Source of the DNA: Rhodoferax sp. | GTDB lineage: Bacteria; Pseudomonadota; Gammaproteobacteria; Burkholderiales; Burkholderiaceae_C | Direction: 5' to 3' | Assembly (NCBI GenBank): GCA_031291295.1 | Contig: JARLJI010000113.1 | Coordinates: 17,328 to 81,327, forward strand | Length of the DNA stretch: 64,000 nucleotides | Shown: piece after piece, positions 51,387-60,411 of the stretch | How the letters are laid out: each line of letters begins with the position of its first letter | How positions within the stretch are numbered: the first letter of the stretch is position 1 | Notes under the pieces: model-generated | The model's input: the letters and a program-made list of their open reading frames with translations, nothing else | Databases searched by the model: none | What the model was told of the DNA's origin: nothing | Translations under genes and position numbers: made by a program

Positions 51387-51417
51387 TGTCCAGAACATCT
51401 TCCCGAGGAGTCCTCGC

Positions 51418-52629
51418 ATGACCACCGAAACCGTCGAACTGCGCGATACGCCTGTTCTGGACATCGATCCCTATTCGATCGAAGTGCTGCGCGACCCCTA
51501 CCCCTTCCACCAGGCGCTGCGCGAAGCCGGCCCCGTGGCATTGATCAAGCCGCACGGCGTGTACGCCGTGGGCCGGCATGCCGAGGCGAAGACCGTGCTG
51601 GCCGACTACGCGCGCTTCAGCAACGCGGGCGGCATCGGCATCCAGGACATCCGCAAGCCCGGCGAGTTCCGCATCCCCAGCCGGCTGCTGGAGACTGACC
51701 CACCGAATCACACGGGCATCCGCGCCGTGGTGACGCGCGTGCTCTCGCCACTGGTGATCCGCCGCTGGAAGGAAGGCTTCGAGCAGAAGGCAGCCGCCAT
51801 GGTCGAACGGCTGATCGAGCGGCGCGAGTTCGACGGCGTGGAGGATTGCGCCGAGGCGTTCATCCTGGCAGCCTTTCCGGCCGCAGTCGGCGTGCGCTTG
51901 CCGCGCACCGAAACGCTTGCCATCGGCGAGATGCGCTTCAACCAGAGCGGGCCGCACAACGAGCTGACCCGGCGCGCGCTGGAGAGGGCCCAGCCGTACC
52001 TGCAGTGGTTCGAGGAAAGCGTACAGCGCCAGAGCGTGCTGCCCGACTCCATCGCCGAACTGTTGTTCAAGGCCGAGGACGCGGGCGAGCTCGACGAAGG
52101 CGTGGCCTCCAACATCGTGCGCAGCTTCGTGGGCGGCGGCACCGATTCGACCATCGCCGGCGTCGGCTTCACGCTCAACCAGCTGGCGCGCCACCCCGAC
52201 CAGTGGCAACGCGTGCGCAGTGATCCGGCCAAGGTCAAAGCCGCGTTCGAGGAGGGCATCCGGTTCGAGTCGCCGTTCCAGGTGACCTACCGCACCACCA
52301 CCGGTGAAACGGAACTGTCCGGCCTGCGGCTTGAGCCCGACACCAAGATCGGCGTCTTCCTCGGCGCCGCCAACCGTGACCCGCGTCATTGGGACGAGCC
52401 TGACCGCTTCAACATCGACCGACCGCAGCTGGCCGGCAACCACGTGGCCATGGGCACCGGCCTGCACGCTTGCGTCGGCCAGATGATCGCGCGGCTGGAG
52501 TCGGAGGCCCTGATCGGCGCGCTGGCCAAGCGGGTCAAGACCATTTCCCTGGCCGGGGAGGCCAGCTATCGGCCGGTTAACCAGATGCGTATGCTCGACA
52601 AGCTGCCGCTGCGGATCGAACCCGCCTGA
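51418..52629 (+). CDS. Cytochrome P450 (CYP199-like) with Met in place of the heme-loop Phe
   Basis: 403-aa P450. The heme loop reads MGTGLHACVGQMIARLE (Cys about 352): the nearly invariant Phe of FGxGxHxCxG is Met. I-helix VGGGTDSTIAG, ExxR EEGIRFE, ANRDPRHW. The rest matches the paralogues at 8613, 27683 and 41882. First gene of a unit with CaiB, lyase and MDR genes. Confidence 0.94.
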   Translation: MTTETVELRDTPVLDIDPYSIEVLRDPYPFHQALREAGPVALIKPHGVYAVGRHAEAKTVLADYARFSNAGGIGIQDIRKPGEFRIPSRLLETDPPNHTGIRAVVTRVLSPLVIRRWKEGFEQKAAAMVERLIERREFDGVEDCAEAFILAAFPAAVGVRLPRTETLAIGEMRFNQSGPHNELTRRALERAQPYLQWFEESVQRQSVLPDSIAELLFKAEDAGELDEGVASNIVRSFVGGGTDSTIAGVGFTLNQLARHPDQWQRVRSDPAKVKAAFEEGIRFESPFQVTYRTTTGETELSGLRLEPDTKIGVFLGAANRDPRHWDEPDRFNIDRPQLAGNHVAMGTGLHACVGQMIARLESEALIGALAKRVKTISLAGEASYRPVNQMRMLDKLPLRIEPA

Positions 52630-52702
52630 TTCCCGCTTTTCTTCTACCGCGGCGCGGCCCGGGCGACTCGCGCGCTGCGGCCGCGCCTTGCATTGGGACC
52701 CC

Positions 52703-53929
52703 ATGAGTTCATCCAACCTCTCCGCATCCCTGGGCCCGCTCGCCGGCCTGAAAGTCCTCGAGATGGGGCAGCTCATTGCCGGCCCATTCGCCGCCAAAAC
52801 GCTGGCCGACTTCGGGGCCGACGTCATCAAGGTCGAGCCGCCCGGTGCGGGCGATCCGCTGCGCAAATGGCGCTTGCTCAAGGACGGCACCTCCGTGTGG
52901 TGGCAGGTGCAATCACGCAACAAGCGCTCGGTCGCACTCGACCTGAAAGACACCGCAGCACAGGAGATCGTGCGCAAGCTCGCCTCGGAATCCGACGTGC
53001 TGATCGAGAACTTCCGCCCTGGCGCGCTGGAGGGCTGGGGGCTAGGCCCGGACGTGCTGCTGGCAGCGAATCCGCGGCTGATCGTGTTGCGCGTCAGCGG
53101 CTACGGCCAGACCGGACCCTACCGCGACCGCCCGGGCTTCGGCGTGGTCGCCGAGGCGATGGGCGGCCTGCGCCACCTCACCGGCGAGCCGGGACATGTG
53201 CCGGTGCGGGTGGGCATCTCCATCGGCGACACGCTGGCGGCGCTGCACGGTGTGATCGGCATCTTGATTGCCCTGCAGGAGCGACATCGCTCGGGCCTGG
53301 GACAAGTGATCGACGTGGCGCTGTACGAGGCGGTGTTCAACTGCATGGAGAGCCTGCTGCCGGAATACAGTGCGTTCGGCGCGGTGCGAGGCCCTGCCGG
53401 CAGCGCCCTGCCCGGCATCGCGCCCAGCAATGCCTACCTGTGCCGAGACGGTGGCTATGCCCTGATCGCCGGCAATGGTGACAGCATCTTTCGCCGCCTG
53501 ATGGCGGTGATCGGGCGAGCCGATCTCGCGGCCGATCCGGCACTGGCCGACAACGCCGGCCGCGTCGCACGCGTCGCCGAACTGGACGCGGCGATCGGCA
53601 CCTGGACCGTGCAGCGCGACGTGAAGGAAGTGCTGGCCGCGCTAGACGAAGTCGGCGTGCCGGCCGGACGCATCTACACCGTGGCCGACATCGCGGCCGA
53701 CCCGCATTACCAGGCGCGCGGTATGCTGGACGGCGTCACCATGGACGATGGCACGAAGCTGACCGTGCCCGGTGTGGTGCCCAAGCTCTCGCGCACCCCC
53801 GGCGGCCATCGCCGCAACGCGCCAGCCATCGGCCAGGACACCGGTGCGGTGCTGACCGAAATAGGGCTCACGCCGGACCAGATCGCAGAACTGAAACGCC
53901 GCGGCGTGGTGGCCGGAGGAACGCAATGA
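52703..53929 (+). CDS. CaiB/BaiF family CoA-transferase
   Basis: 408-aa class III CoA-transferase: LKVLEMGQLIAGPFAAKTLA, DFGADVIKVEPPGAGDPLR, VQSRNKRSVALDLKD and NFRPGALEGWGLG with the downstream region SGYGQTGPYRDRPGFG. It would move CoA between two acids without ATP. The start ATG 52703 precedes the typical LAGLKVLE; the stop overlaps the next gene (ATGA). Confidence 0.94.
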   Translation: MSSSNLSASLGPLAGLKVLEMGQLIAGPFAAKTLADFGADVIKVEPPGAGDPLRKWRLLKDGTSVWWQVQSRNKRSVALDLKDTAAQEIVRKLASESDVLIENFRPGALEGWGLGPDVLLAANPRLIVLRVSGYGQTGPYRDRPGFGVVAEAMGGLRHLTGEPGHVPVRVGISIGDTLAALHGVIGILIALQERHRSGLGQVIDVALYEAVFNCMESLLPEYSAFGAVRGPAGSALPGIAPSNAYLCRDGGYALIAGNGDSIFRRLMAVIGRADLAADPALADNAGRVARVAELDAAIGTWTVQRDVKEVLAALDEVGVPAGRIYTVADIAADPHYQARGMLDGVTMDDGTKLTVPGVVPKLSRTPGGHRRNAPAIGQDTGAVLTEIGLTPDQIAELKRRGVVAGGTQ

Positions 53930-54849
53930 CCCGCATTTTCTGCAACGAGGTCGTCACCCGCGACGGCTTCCAGATGGAACCAGAGTTCGTCCCCACCGAC
54001 GCCAAGGTCGCCCTGATCGACGCGCTGTCCGAATGCGGCTACGCCAAAATCGAGGTGACCTCGTTCACTTCCGCTAGGGCGATTCCGATGCTGCGCGATG
54101 CCGAGGAGGTGATGGGCCGCATCCGGCGCGTTCCCGGGGTCGAGTACGCGGTGCTGGTGCCCAACCTGCGCGGCGCCGAGCGCGCGCTGGAGTCGCGGGC
54201 CGACGAACTTAATCTGGTGATGTCGGCCTCCGAGTCACACAACCAGGTCAACCTGAGCATGAGCCGCGCACAGAGCTTCATCGCGCTCTCGGAAGTGGTT
54301 CGCGTGGTGGCCGGCCGCACGGCGATCAACGTTTCGATTTCCACGGCGTTCGGCTGCCCCATGGAAGGCGACGTTCCCGCGGAGGACGTGCTAGGCCTGG
54401 CCGAGCGCTTCGCCGGCATGGGCGTGCGCGGCATCACCGTGTGCGACACGACCGGCATGGCGCATCCCTCGCAGGTGGGCGCCCTGTGCGAGGCGATGCA
54501 GCGGCGCCTGCCGGCTTCGATGCAGCTGACCCTGCATTTCCACAACACGCGGGGCATGGGCCTGGCCAACGTGCTGGCCGCGGTGCAAAGCGGCGTGGTG
54601 CGCCTGGATGGATCCCTGGGCGGCCTGGGCGGCTGCCCCTACGCGCCGGGTGCCAGTGGCAACATCGCCAGTGAAGACGCGATCCACATGCTGCAGGCCA
54701 TGGGCCATGACACCGGCGTGGAACTGGAGCGGCTGCTGGCCGTGGCCAGCGGGCTCCCCGCCATCGTCGGCCACGGCGTGCCCTCCCAGGTCAGCAAGGC
54801 AGGGCCGATCTGGCGCCTGCATCCGGCGGCATCGCAGGCCACCTCTTAA
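53926..54849 (+). CDS. Hydroxymethylglutaryl-CoA lyase family protein
   Basis: 307-aa DRE-TIM-type lyase. NEVVTRDGFQMEPEFVPTDA at the N-terminus contains the RDG catalytic motif; metal-binding His pair in LTLHFHNTRGMGLANV, GGLGGCPYAPGASGNIASED at the C-terminus. The Cys-containing loop of HMG-CoA lyases (GCPYAPG) is present. It would cleave a 3-hydroxy-3-alkylacyl-CoA into a CoA ester and a keto acid. Next to CaiB it suggests a transfer-then-cleave step. Confidence 0.92.
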   Translation: MTRIFCNEVVTRDGFQMEPEFVPTDAKVALIDALSECGYAKIEVTSFTSARAIPMLRDAEEVMGRIRRVPGVEYAVLVPNLRGAERALESRADELNLVMSASESHNQVNLSMSRAQSFIALSEVVRVVAGRTAINVSISTAFGCPMEGDVPAEDVLGLAERFAGMGVRGITVCDTTGMAHPSQVGALCEAMQRRLPASMQLTLHFHNTRGMGLANVLAAVQSGVVRLDGSLGGLGGCPYAPGASGNIASEDAIHMLQAMGHDTGVELERLLAVASGLPAIVGHGVPSQVSKAGPIWRLHPAASQATS

Positions 54850-54862
54850 GGACAAACCACGC

Positions 54863-55846
54863 ATGCAAGCAGCCTTCTATCAGCAGCAAGGACCGGCCTC
54901 CGAGGTCTTCACGTTCGGCGAGCAGCCGACGCCCCAGCCAGGACCGGGCGAGGTCCGGGTGCGCCTGCGCGCCTCGGGCGTCAACCCGTCGGACTGGAAG
55001 ACCCGTAAGGGCGGCGGCAACAGGCGGCTGTTCGCCCCGCTGGTGATTCCCCACAGCGATGGGGCTGGCGACATCGACGCCGTCGGAGATGGCGAGCCAG
55101 CCAGTCGAATTGGCGAGCGGGTCTGGATCTGGAACGGACAATGGCAGCGAGCCTTTGGCACGGCGGCACAATACATCGCTCTACCCTCCTCGCAGGTTGT
55201 TCCCATGCCCGCCACGCTCGGTTACGCCGAAGGCGCCTGTCTCGGCATCCCGGCGCTGACAGCGATGCAAGCGGTGCGCCTGGCGCAGGTGGGCCCCGGA
55301 ATGCGCGTGCTGGTCGCGGGTGGCGCCGGAGCCGTAGGTCATTACGCGGTGCAGATCGCCAAGGCCAGAGGGGCGACGGTGTTCGCCACCGTCAGCAGCG
55401 CAGCCAAAGCGGCGCACGCCCGCGCCGCTGGCGCGGACCATGTGATCGACTATCGCCGTGAAGACGTTGGCGCCCGGATCAAGGCGTTGAACGACGACCA
55501 GGGCGTGGACGCCGTGATCGAGGTGGACCTCTGCGCCAATGCGGCGCTCTACCCTGCAATCCTCAAGGCCCACGGCACCGTGGTGGTCTATGGTATTTCG
55601 ACCAACGAGACCAGGCTGCCGAGCCTGTGGCTGATGCAAAACAGCATCGCCATCCGCTTCTTCATGATCTACGACATCTCGCAGCAGGACCGCGAGGCCG
55701 GTTTGACCGAACTCGATGCGCTGCTGCGCGCGGACTGGCTCCAGCACACCATTGGGCTGCGGCTCCCCTTGGCTGAGGCAGCTCGCGCGCACGAGCTCCT
55801 CGAGCAAGGATCGGTCATGGGCGGTGTGGTGCTCGACATCGATTAG
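54863..55846 (+). CDS. QOR-like MDR oxidoreductase (NADPH:quinone reductase)
   Basis: 327-aa MDR: GEVRVRLRASGVNPSDWKTR near residue 33, IPHSDGAGDIDAVG, NADPH motif VAGGAGAVGHYAVQIAKARG near 145. No zinc ligands. It may reduce a quinone or an enoyl intermediate. ATG 54863 chosen for the canonical start before FYQQQGPASEVF. Last gene before the insertion-sequence region; no dyad box of its own. Confidence 0.91.
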   Translation: MQAAFYQQQGPASEVFTFGEQPTPQPGPGEVRVRLRASGVNPSDWKTRKGGGNRRLFAPLVIPHSDGAGDIDAVGDGEPASRIGERVWIWNGQWQRAFGTAAQYIALPSSQVVPMPATLGYAEGACLGIPALTAMQAVRLAQVGPGMRVLVAGGAGAVGHYAVQIAKARGATVFATVSSAAKAAHARAAGADHVIDYRREDVGARIKALNDDQGVDAVIEVDLCANAALYPAILKAHGTVVVYGISTNETRLPSLWLMQNSIAIRFFMIYDISQQDREAGLTELDALLRADWLQHTIGLRLPLAEAARAHELLEQGSVMGGVVLDID

Positions 55847-56089
55847 CGCGCTCCAGGCAGTCAAGCTGTTTGAGCTCAGCCAGAGGGGCCGGGAGAAGCC
55901 AAAAGAACAAGGCTGAATACGGGCGCTCTGGGATGCCATGGAACGCCGGTGGATGAATCGTTGCCGGCAATGCTAGACACCATGGTCGCCGCCCCTCGGG
56001 TAGGCGGCCGGTCTCCGACATCGTAGATTGCGTCCAAAGACGTGGGGCTACATGCTGTGACTTGCGTCGTCAGCAACAAGAGACCGACC
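55847..56089. other. Border region between catabolic island and IS remnants
   Basis: 243 bp without a gene. It includes the left end of the IS110-type remnant just before 56090. No terminator or dyad was recognised. Confidence 0.4.
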
Positions 56090-56580
56090 ATGGAAGAGCG
56101 TAGCAAGATTCACGTGGGTTTGGACGTCCACAAGGACAGCATCAGCGTGGCGGCGGCCGAGCCGGCCCGGGGCGCCCGGGCGCTTGATCGGCAAGGTCAC
56201 GCACGACGTGAACAAGTTGCTCAAGGTGCTGGCCAAGGTCGGTACCGCCGAGCAACTGCACATCGTGTACGAGGCTGGCCCGACGGGCTTCGGACTGCAG
56301 CGTGCCCTGAAGGCCAAGGGCTACATCTGCGAAATCATTGCCCCGTCGCAGATTCCGCGACGTCCCGGCGACCGCGTCAAGACCGAAACACGCGGCAGCG
56401 TTCAATTGGCCGAGTGCTCGCGCGCCGGCCAGTTGAGCGCCGTGTGGATCCCCGATCCAGACGACGAAGCGATCCGTGATCTGTCGCGGGCGCGCGAAGA
56501 CGCGGTCAACAGTCGCGCCCAGGCCCGCCACCAGCTTAAGGGCTTCTTGCTGCGCCACGACGTGCGCTACACCGTAATAG
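56090..56580 (+). pseudogene. IS110-family transposase remnant
   Basis: The first frame gives HVGLDVHKDSISVAAAEPA, the N-terminal DEDD motif region, then a frameshift in a G/C run near 56172; the next frame reads LIGKVTHDVNKLLKVLAKVG, VYEAGPTGFGLQRALKAKG and SAVWIPDPDDEAIRDL. The RVKTD-RRD catalytic motif is RVKTETRGS, so key acids are lost. Similarity stops near 56575. Dead element. Confidence 0.88.
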
Positions 56581-56619
56581 TCCGACGAACGCCGTCGTTG
56601 ACGACCAGTCCCAAGTAGG

Positions 56620-57138
56620 TCAGATGTCCATGACATGACGCAGCATGGCAAACGGGACACGCCAGCCGGCGCCGCCTTCACAATCGACCGATGCCGTGCG
56701 CTGATTGATGCGGGTGATGGTTCCCACTTAGGGCTGCAGATATTTGTCGGTGAACGAGACCTTGTCGCCACGGCGGAAGTCCTCTGGGCCGGGCTTGTGC
56801 ACCGGCGTTTGATTGACCGTGGGTGCTGGGCTTTCGACCCGCTCGCTGGCGTCCCCCGGGTCGATGGCGGCGTACGACATCTTCCACTGCGAACGGGTAC
56901 CGTCCTCGTGCACCGTCACCTGGTCCCCCTTCATCGCCACGACCTTGCCTGAGCGCATGTGGCCCGAGCGCCCATCCATGAATCGCACCGATTTGCCAAG
57001 GTTGAGCCGATTGAGTACCGCGACGATGCGCTTTGGGTCGGCCAGCAACCGGTCAATGATGGTGGAGAGCTCGAACAGTTCGAGGCTGCTGGCGTTTGAC
57101 AGTGCCTCTATCAGCTTGGCGTCATTCATGACGACCAT
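56620..57138 (-). pseudogene. Unrecognised small protein gene with internal stop
   Basis: From ATG 57138 the frame encodes LIEALSNASSLELFELSTII and a beta-rich segment (RSGKVVAMKGDQVTVHEDG). After RRGDKVSFTDKYLQP comes TAA, and the same frame continues VGTITRINQRTASVDCEGG to a TGA at 56620. The part after the stop looks like a second copy of the beta-rich segment (VGTITRIN... versus SGKVVAM...), so the intact protein was probably about 172 aa with two SH3/KOW-like units. It starts 22 bp downstream of an IS66 transposase end on the same strand and may be a passenger gene. Function unknown. Confidence 0.5.
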
Positions 57139-57159
57139 TGTGCCAATGGCACAGCACCG

Positions 57160-57598
57160 TCAGGCCGCCCGACGCACGGGCTCCGGGGACTGTCGCAGTT
57201 GCTCTGCCACCACCCACGGCAGCAACTCATCGATGCGGTTGCTCGGGTGCTCGGCGATGCGCTCCAGCACATGGCGCAGATAGGCCCATGGATTCAAACC
57301 GTTGAGCCTGGCGGTGCCCAGCAGACTGTAGATCACGGCGGCACGTTCACCCCCGCTGTCCGAGCCCAGGTGCAGGTAGTTCTTGCGCCCGATGGCCACA
57401 CCGCGCAAGGCCCGCTCGGCGATGTTGTTGTGCGCCTCCATGCGCCCGTCGTCCACGAATCGGGTCAACGCCCGCCAGTTGCTCATCGAGTAGCCAATGG
57501 CTGTCGCCATGGGCGACTTGGCCGAGACCTGTGCCAATGTGGCGCTCATCCAGCGCTGCAATTCGTCCAGTATCGGGCGCGTTCGACGCCTTCGCTGG
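57160..57598 (-). mobile_element. IS66-family transposase 3' fragment (A)
   Basis: Reads RPILDELQRWMSATLAQVSA, AIGYSMSNWRALTRFVDDG and MEAHNNIAERALRGVAIGRK, the C-terminal DDE region (E in NIAERALR) and IS66 C-terminal domain. The 5' part is absent: upstream sequence switches to a thiolase pseudogene at about 57598. Truncated. Confidence 0.88.
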
Positions 57599-58578
57599 CG
57601 ACCTCGCTCTTCGGGTGACTGGTGACCTTCTCGTGCGGCACCTCCAGATCTTCCATGAAGCGCAGCAGCACGGCCCCGGCGGCGAACGCCTCGTTGCACT
57701 CGAACAGGTCGATGTCCTTCGGAGCCATACCCGCGCGTTTCAGCGCGGCGCGCGCGGCAGGCGCCGGGCCCGTCAGCATGATGGTGGGCTCGGCGCCCAC
57801 GGTGCCGAAACTGCGTACTTTCGCGCGTGGCTTCACGCCCAGCTGCCTGGCCATGTCCGCGCTGGCCAGCAGCACGGCCGAGGCGCCGTCGACGATGCCC
57901 GAGGCGTTGCCCGCGTGGCGCACGTGTTCGATGGCGGCGAGCTGCGGGTAGCGCTGCAGCGCCATAGCGTCGAAGCCCATCTTCTCGCCCATCACCGTGA
58001 AAGACGGCTCGAGCCTGGCCAGCGATTCCATCGTGGTGTCGCCGCGCACGTGCTCGTCGTGCGCCAGCACCGTGAGGCCGTTGACCTGGCGCACCGGCAC
58101 GACGCTGCGGGCGAAGCGGCCTTCGGACCAGGCCGCGGCGGCGCGCTGCTTTGCACAGCGTAGGCGTCCACGTCGCGGCGGCTGTAGCCGTTCAGGGTGG
58201 CGATCAGGTCGGCCGACACGCCCTGCGGCACGATGCGGTTGGGGATGGTGACCTGCGGGTCGGTGACCCAGGCGCCACCGCCCACGAACATGGGGACGCG
58301 CGACATGCTTTCCACGCCGCCTGCGATCATCAGCTCGGACTGGCCGGCCATGACCATGGCCGAAGCGAAATTTCAGGCTTCCAGACCCGAGCCGCAAAAG
58401 CGGTTGACCTGGATGCCCGGCACGTGCGAGAAGCCGGGAGCGGCGAACGTGACCGCCTTGGCGACATCCGAGACCTGTTCGAGCGAGGGTTCGCCGCAGC
58501 CGAGGATGACGTCGTTCACCAGTTCCGGCGCGAACCCATTGCGTTCGCGCAGGGCGGTGAGCAGGCCGGCCGCCACTT
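57599..58578 (-). pseudogene. Thiolase (acetyl-CoA acetyltransferase) pseudogene
   Basis: Successive frames read NDVILGCGEPSLEQVSDVAK, VNRFCGSGLEA then a TGA where a Cys codon is expected, then NFASAMVMAGQSELMIAGG, and after a frameshift near 58150 AHDEHVRGDTTMESLARLEP, GNASGIVDGASAVLLAS and ECNEAFAAGAVLLRFMEDLE. The conserved N-terminus is cut by an IS630 remnant and the C-terminal GGAIAMGHP region is cut by IS66 fragment A. Different type from the thiolase at 2401 (FadA/PhaA-like). Confidence 0.9.
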
Positions 58579-58773
58579 GCCCACCGTGGCCTTGGTCAGC
58601 TTCAGTCGAGCAGCGATCGCGCTGTTGGCCTCGCCTTCGGCGCTGCTCAGCACGATGCGCGCTCGCGTTACCAAAGCGACTGGCAACGAACGACTGCGTA
58701 CGAACGAAGCAAGCTGCGCTCGCTCATCATCCGTCACCACCAGTTCTGCTGTCTTCGGCCTGCTTCTTGTCAT
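58578..58773 (-). mobile_element. IS630-family transposase N-terminal fragment
   Basis: From ATG 58773: MTRSRPKTAELVVTDDERAQ, then RARIVLSSAEGEANSAIAAR and LKLTKATVGKWR, the helix-turn-helix of IS630 transposases. It breaks off at the thiolase pseudogene junction near 58578. The DDE domain is absent. Confidence 0.78.
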
Positions 58774-58902
58774 CGCGGTATCTCCATCCCAAAGATACCG
58801 CACCAGGAAGCATTATTTATGCCAGTTATCCACTGGACGGAACACTAGCTTGATATAACCCATTGCAGTTCCCTCCCTGCCGGACTGCTCCAAACGATGC
58901 CG

Positions 58903-60411
58903 TCAGTGCACAGCGGCGTACATGATCTTTTCGTCGGTAGCCTCGACCGCTGAGAACTCTTCCACGACCTTGCCCATTCTGGAAACCAGGATGCGGTCAG
59001 ACAGGGCTATGACTTCTGGCAGATACGAGGAGATTACGACTACTGCCTTGCCCTCGTCAGCGAGTCGATTGATGATCTGATGGATTTCGGCAATTGTGCC
59101 GACGTCGACCCCGCGCGTCGGCTCATCGAAAATAATGAGGTCCGGTTGCTGGACCAAAGACTTTGCAATCACCACTTTCTGCTGATTGCCGCCGGATAGT
59201 TCTACCACCTTGGCGTCCTTGTCCACAGCTCTGACGTTCAAGCCCGCGATCCAGCGCTTGCTCACCTCGCCCTCCTCACGCCTTGAGATCCAGGTTCGCT
59301 TGCCGCGAAGCTTCGCAAGAAGCCCGACGTACACGTTGCGCGAGATAGTCATGGTCTCGAAGAACCCCTCGACCTTTCGATCCTCCGTTACGTAGGCAAT
59401 GCCGTCTTGCACTGCTTTGGCAGGTACGGCGTAGCGCACCGGACGTCCGTTCAATATGACCTGCCCCCCATGCATGAAGTCGCGCTTTATCAGTCCCGCA
59501 ACGACCTTGAACGTCTCCGTGCGCCCGGCACCGACAAGACCGAACACACCAGTCACTTGCCCCGCAAAAACGGAAAACGAGTTGTTCTTGACCAGCGCCG
59601 ACATGCGCAAATTCTCCACTGAAAGAACACGTTTGCCGGGTCGGCGCGCCTTGCGTTCACGTTTTGCATAAAACGTCCGTGAGAGATCGCGACCAACCAT
59701 CGCCTTGACAACGCTGGTAAGGTCGAACACTCGCGTCTCGTCTGTCACAATGTGCTTGGCATCGCGCAATACTGTGATCCGATCAGTAATCGCCAGAGCA
59801 TCCTCAACGGCGTGGGTAATAAAAATGATGGCAACTCCTCGGGCTTTCAGACTGGCCACGAGTTTGAAAAAATATTCCTTCTCCTCAGGCGTAAGCGTAG
59901 CAGTTGGCTCATCGAAGATGATGACTCTCGCATTGTGCAGGACCGCTCGCGCGATCTCAACCATCTGCTTCTTCGCGGCGCCCAATGCTGAAACAATTGT
60001 CGCAGGATCGACATCGAAATTCAGGAATTGGAGTAGCTGCTGTGCCGCAATATTGACGCCCCGAAGTCGGTTGAAGAATCGCTCTTGGCCCAGATAGAGA
60101 TTCTGTGCGACTGAAATCGTCGGGACCAAGCTCGTTTCCTGAAACACCATCGCGACGCCGCACTCTAGAGCCTCGCGAGGGGATTTCGGCGCGACTAGCT
60201 TTCCACTGATCCAGATCTCACCAGAAGTCAGTTCAATGACCCCCGCCATCGACTTTGCCAACGTGGACTTGCCAGCACCGTTCTCGCCGAGAAGGCCGTG
60301 AACCTCGCCAGGCCGCAACGAGAAGTCGATACCATCGATGGCCGCAACGCCACCGTACAGCTTGCGCGCGCGACGTATTTCGATCGCGGGTGTACTTTTC
60401 TCTGAGTTCAT
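58903..60411 (-). CDS. Simple-sugar ABC transporter ATP-binding protein (RbsA/MglA-type)
   Basis: 502-aa ATPase with two nucleotide-binding domains: first Walker A GENGAGKSTLAKS near residue 42, first Walker B VIIFDEPTATL, second domain Walker A-like GLVGAGRTETFKVVAG, signature LSGGNQQKVVIAKSL and LIIFDEPTRGVD. The second Walker A is degenerate, as usual for the family. It would power a ribose/galactose-type importer; its permease partner is the broken fusion at 61499. Codons are less GC-biased than in the P450 island, so the block may be of different origin. Confidence 0.93.
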   Translation of the reverse strand: MNSEKSTPAIEIRRARKLYGGVAAIDGIDFSLRPGEVHGLLGENGAGKSTLAKSMAGVIELTSGEIWISGKLVAPKSPREALECGVAMVFQETSLVPTISVAQNLYLGQERFFNRLRGVNIAAQQLLQFLNFDVDPATIVSALGAAKKQMVEIARAVLHNARVIIFDEPTATLTPEEKEYFFKLVASLKARGVAIIFITHAVEDALAITDRITVLRDAKHIVTDETRVFDLTSVVKAMVGRDLSRTFYAKRERKARRPGKRVLSVENLRMSALVKNNSFSVFAGQVTGVFGLVGAGRTETFKVVAGLIKRDFMHGGQVILNGRPVRYAVPAKAVQDGIAYVTEDRKVEGFFETMTISRNVYVGLLAKLRGKRTWISRREEGEVSKRWIAGLNVRAVDKDAKVVELSGGNQQKVVIAKSLVQQPDLIIFDEPTRGVDVGTIAEIHQIINRLADEGKAVVVISSYLPEVIALSDRILVSRMGKVVEEFSAVEATDEKIMYAAVH

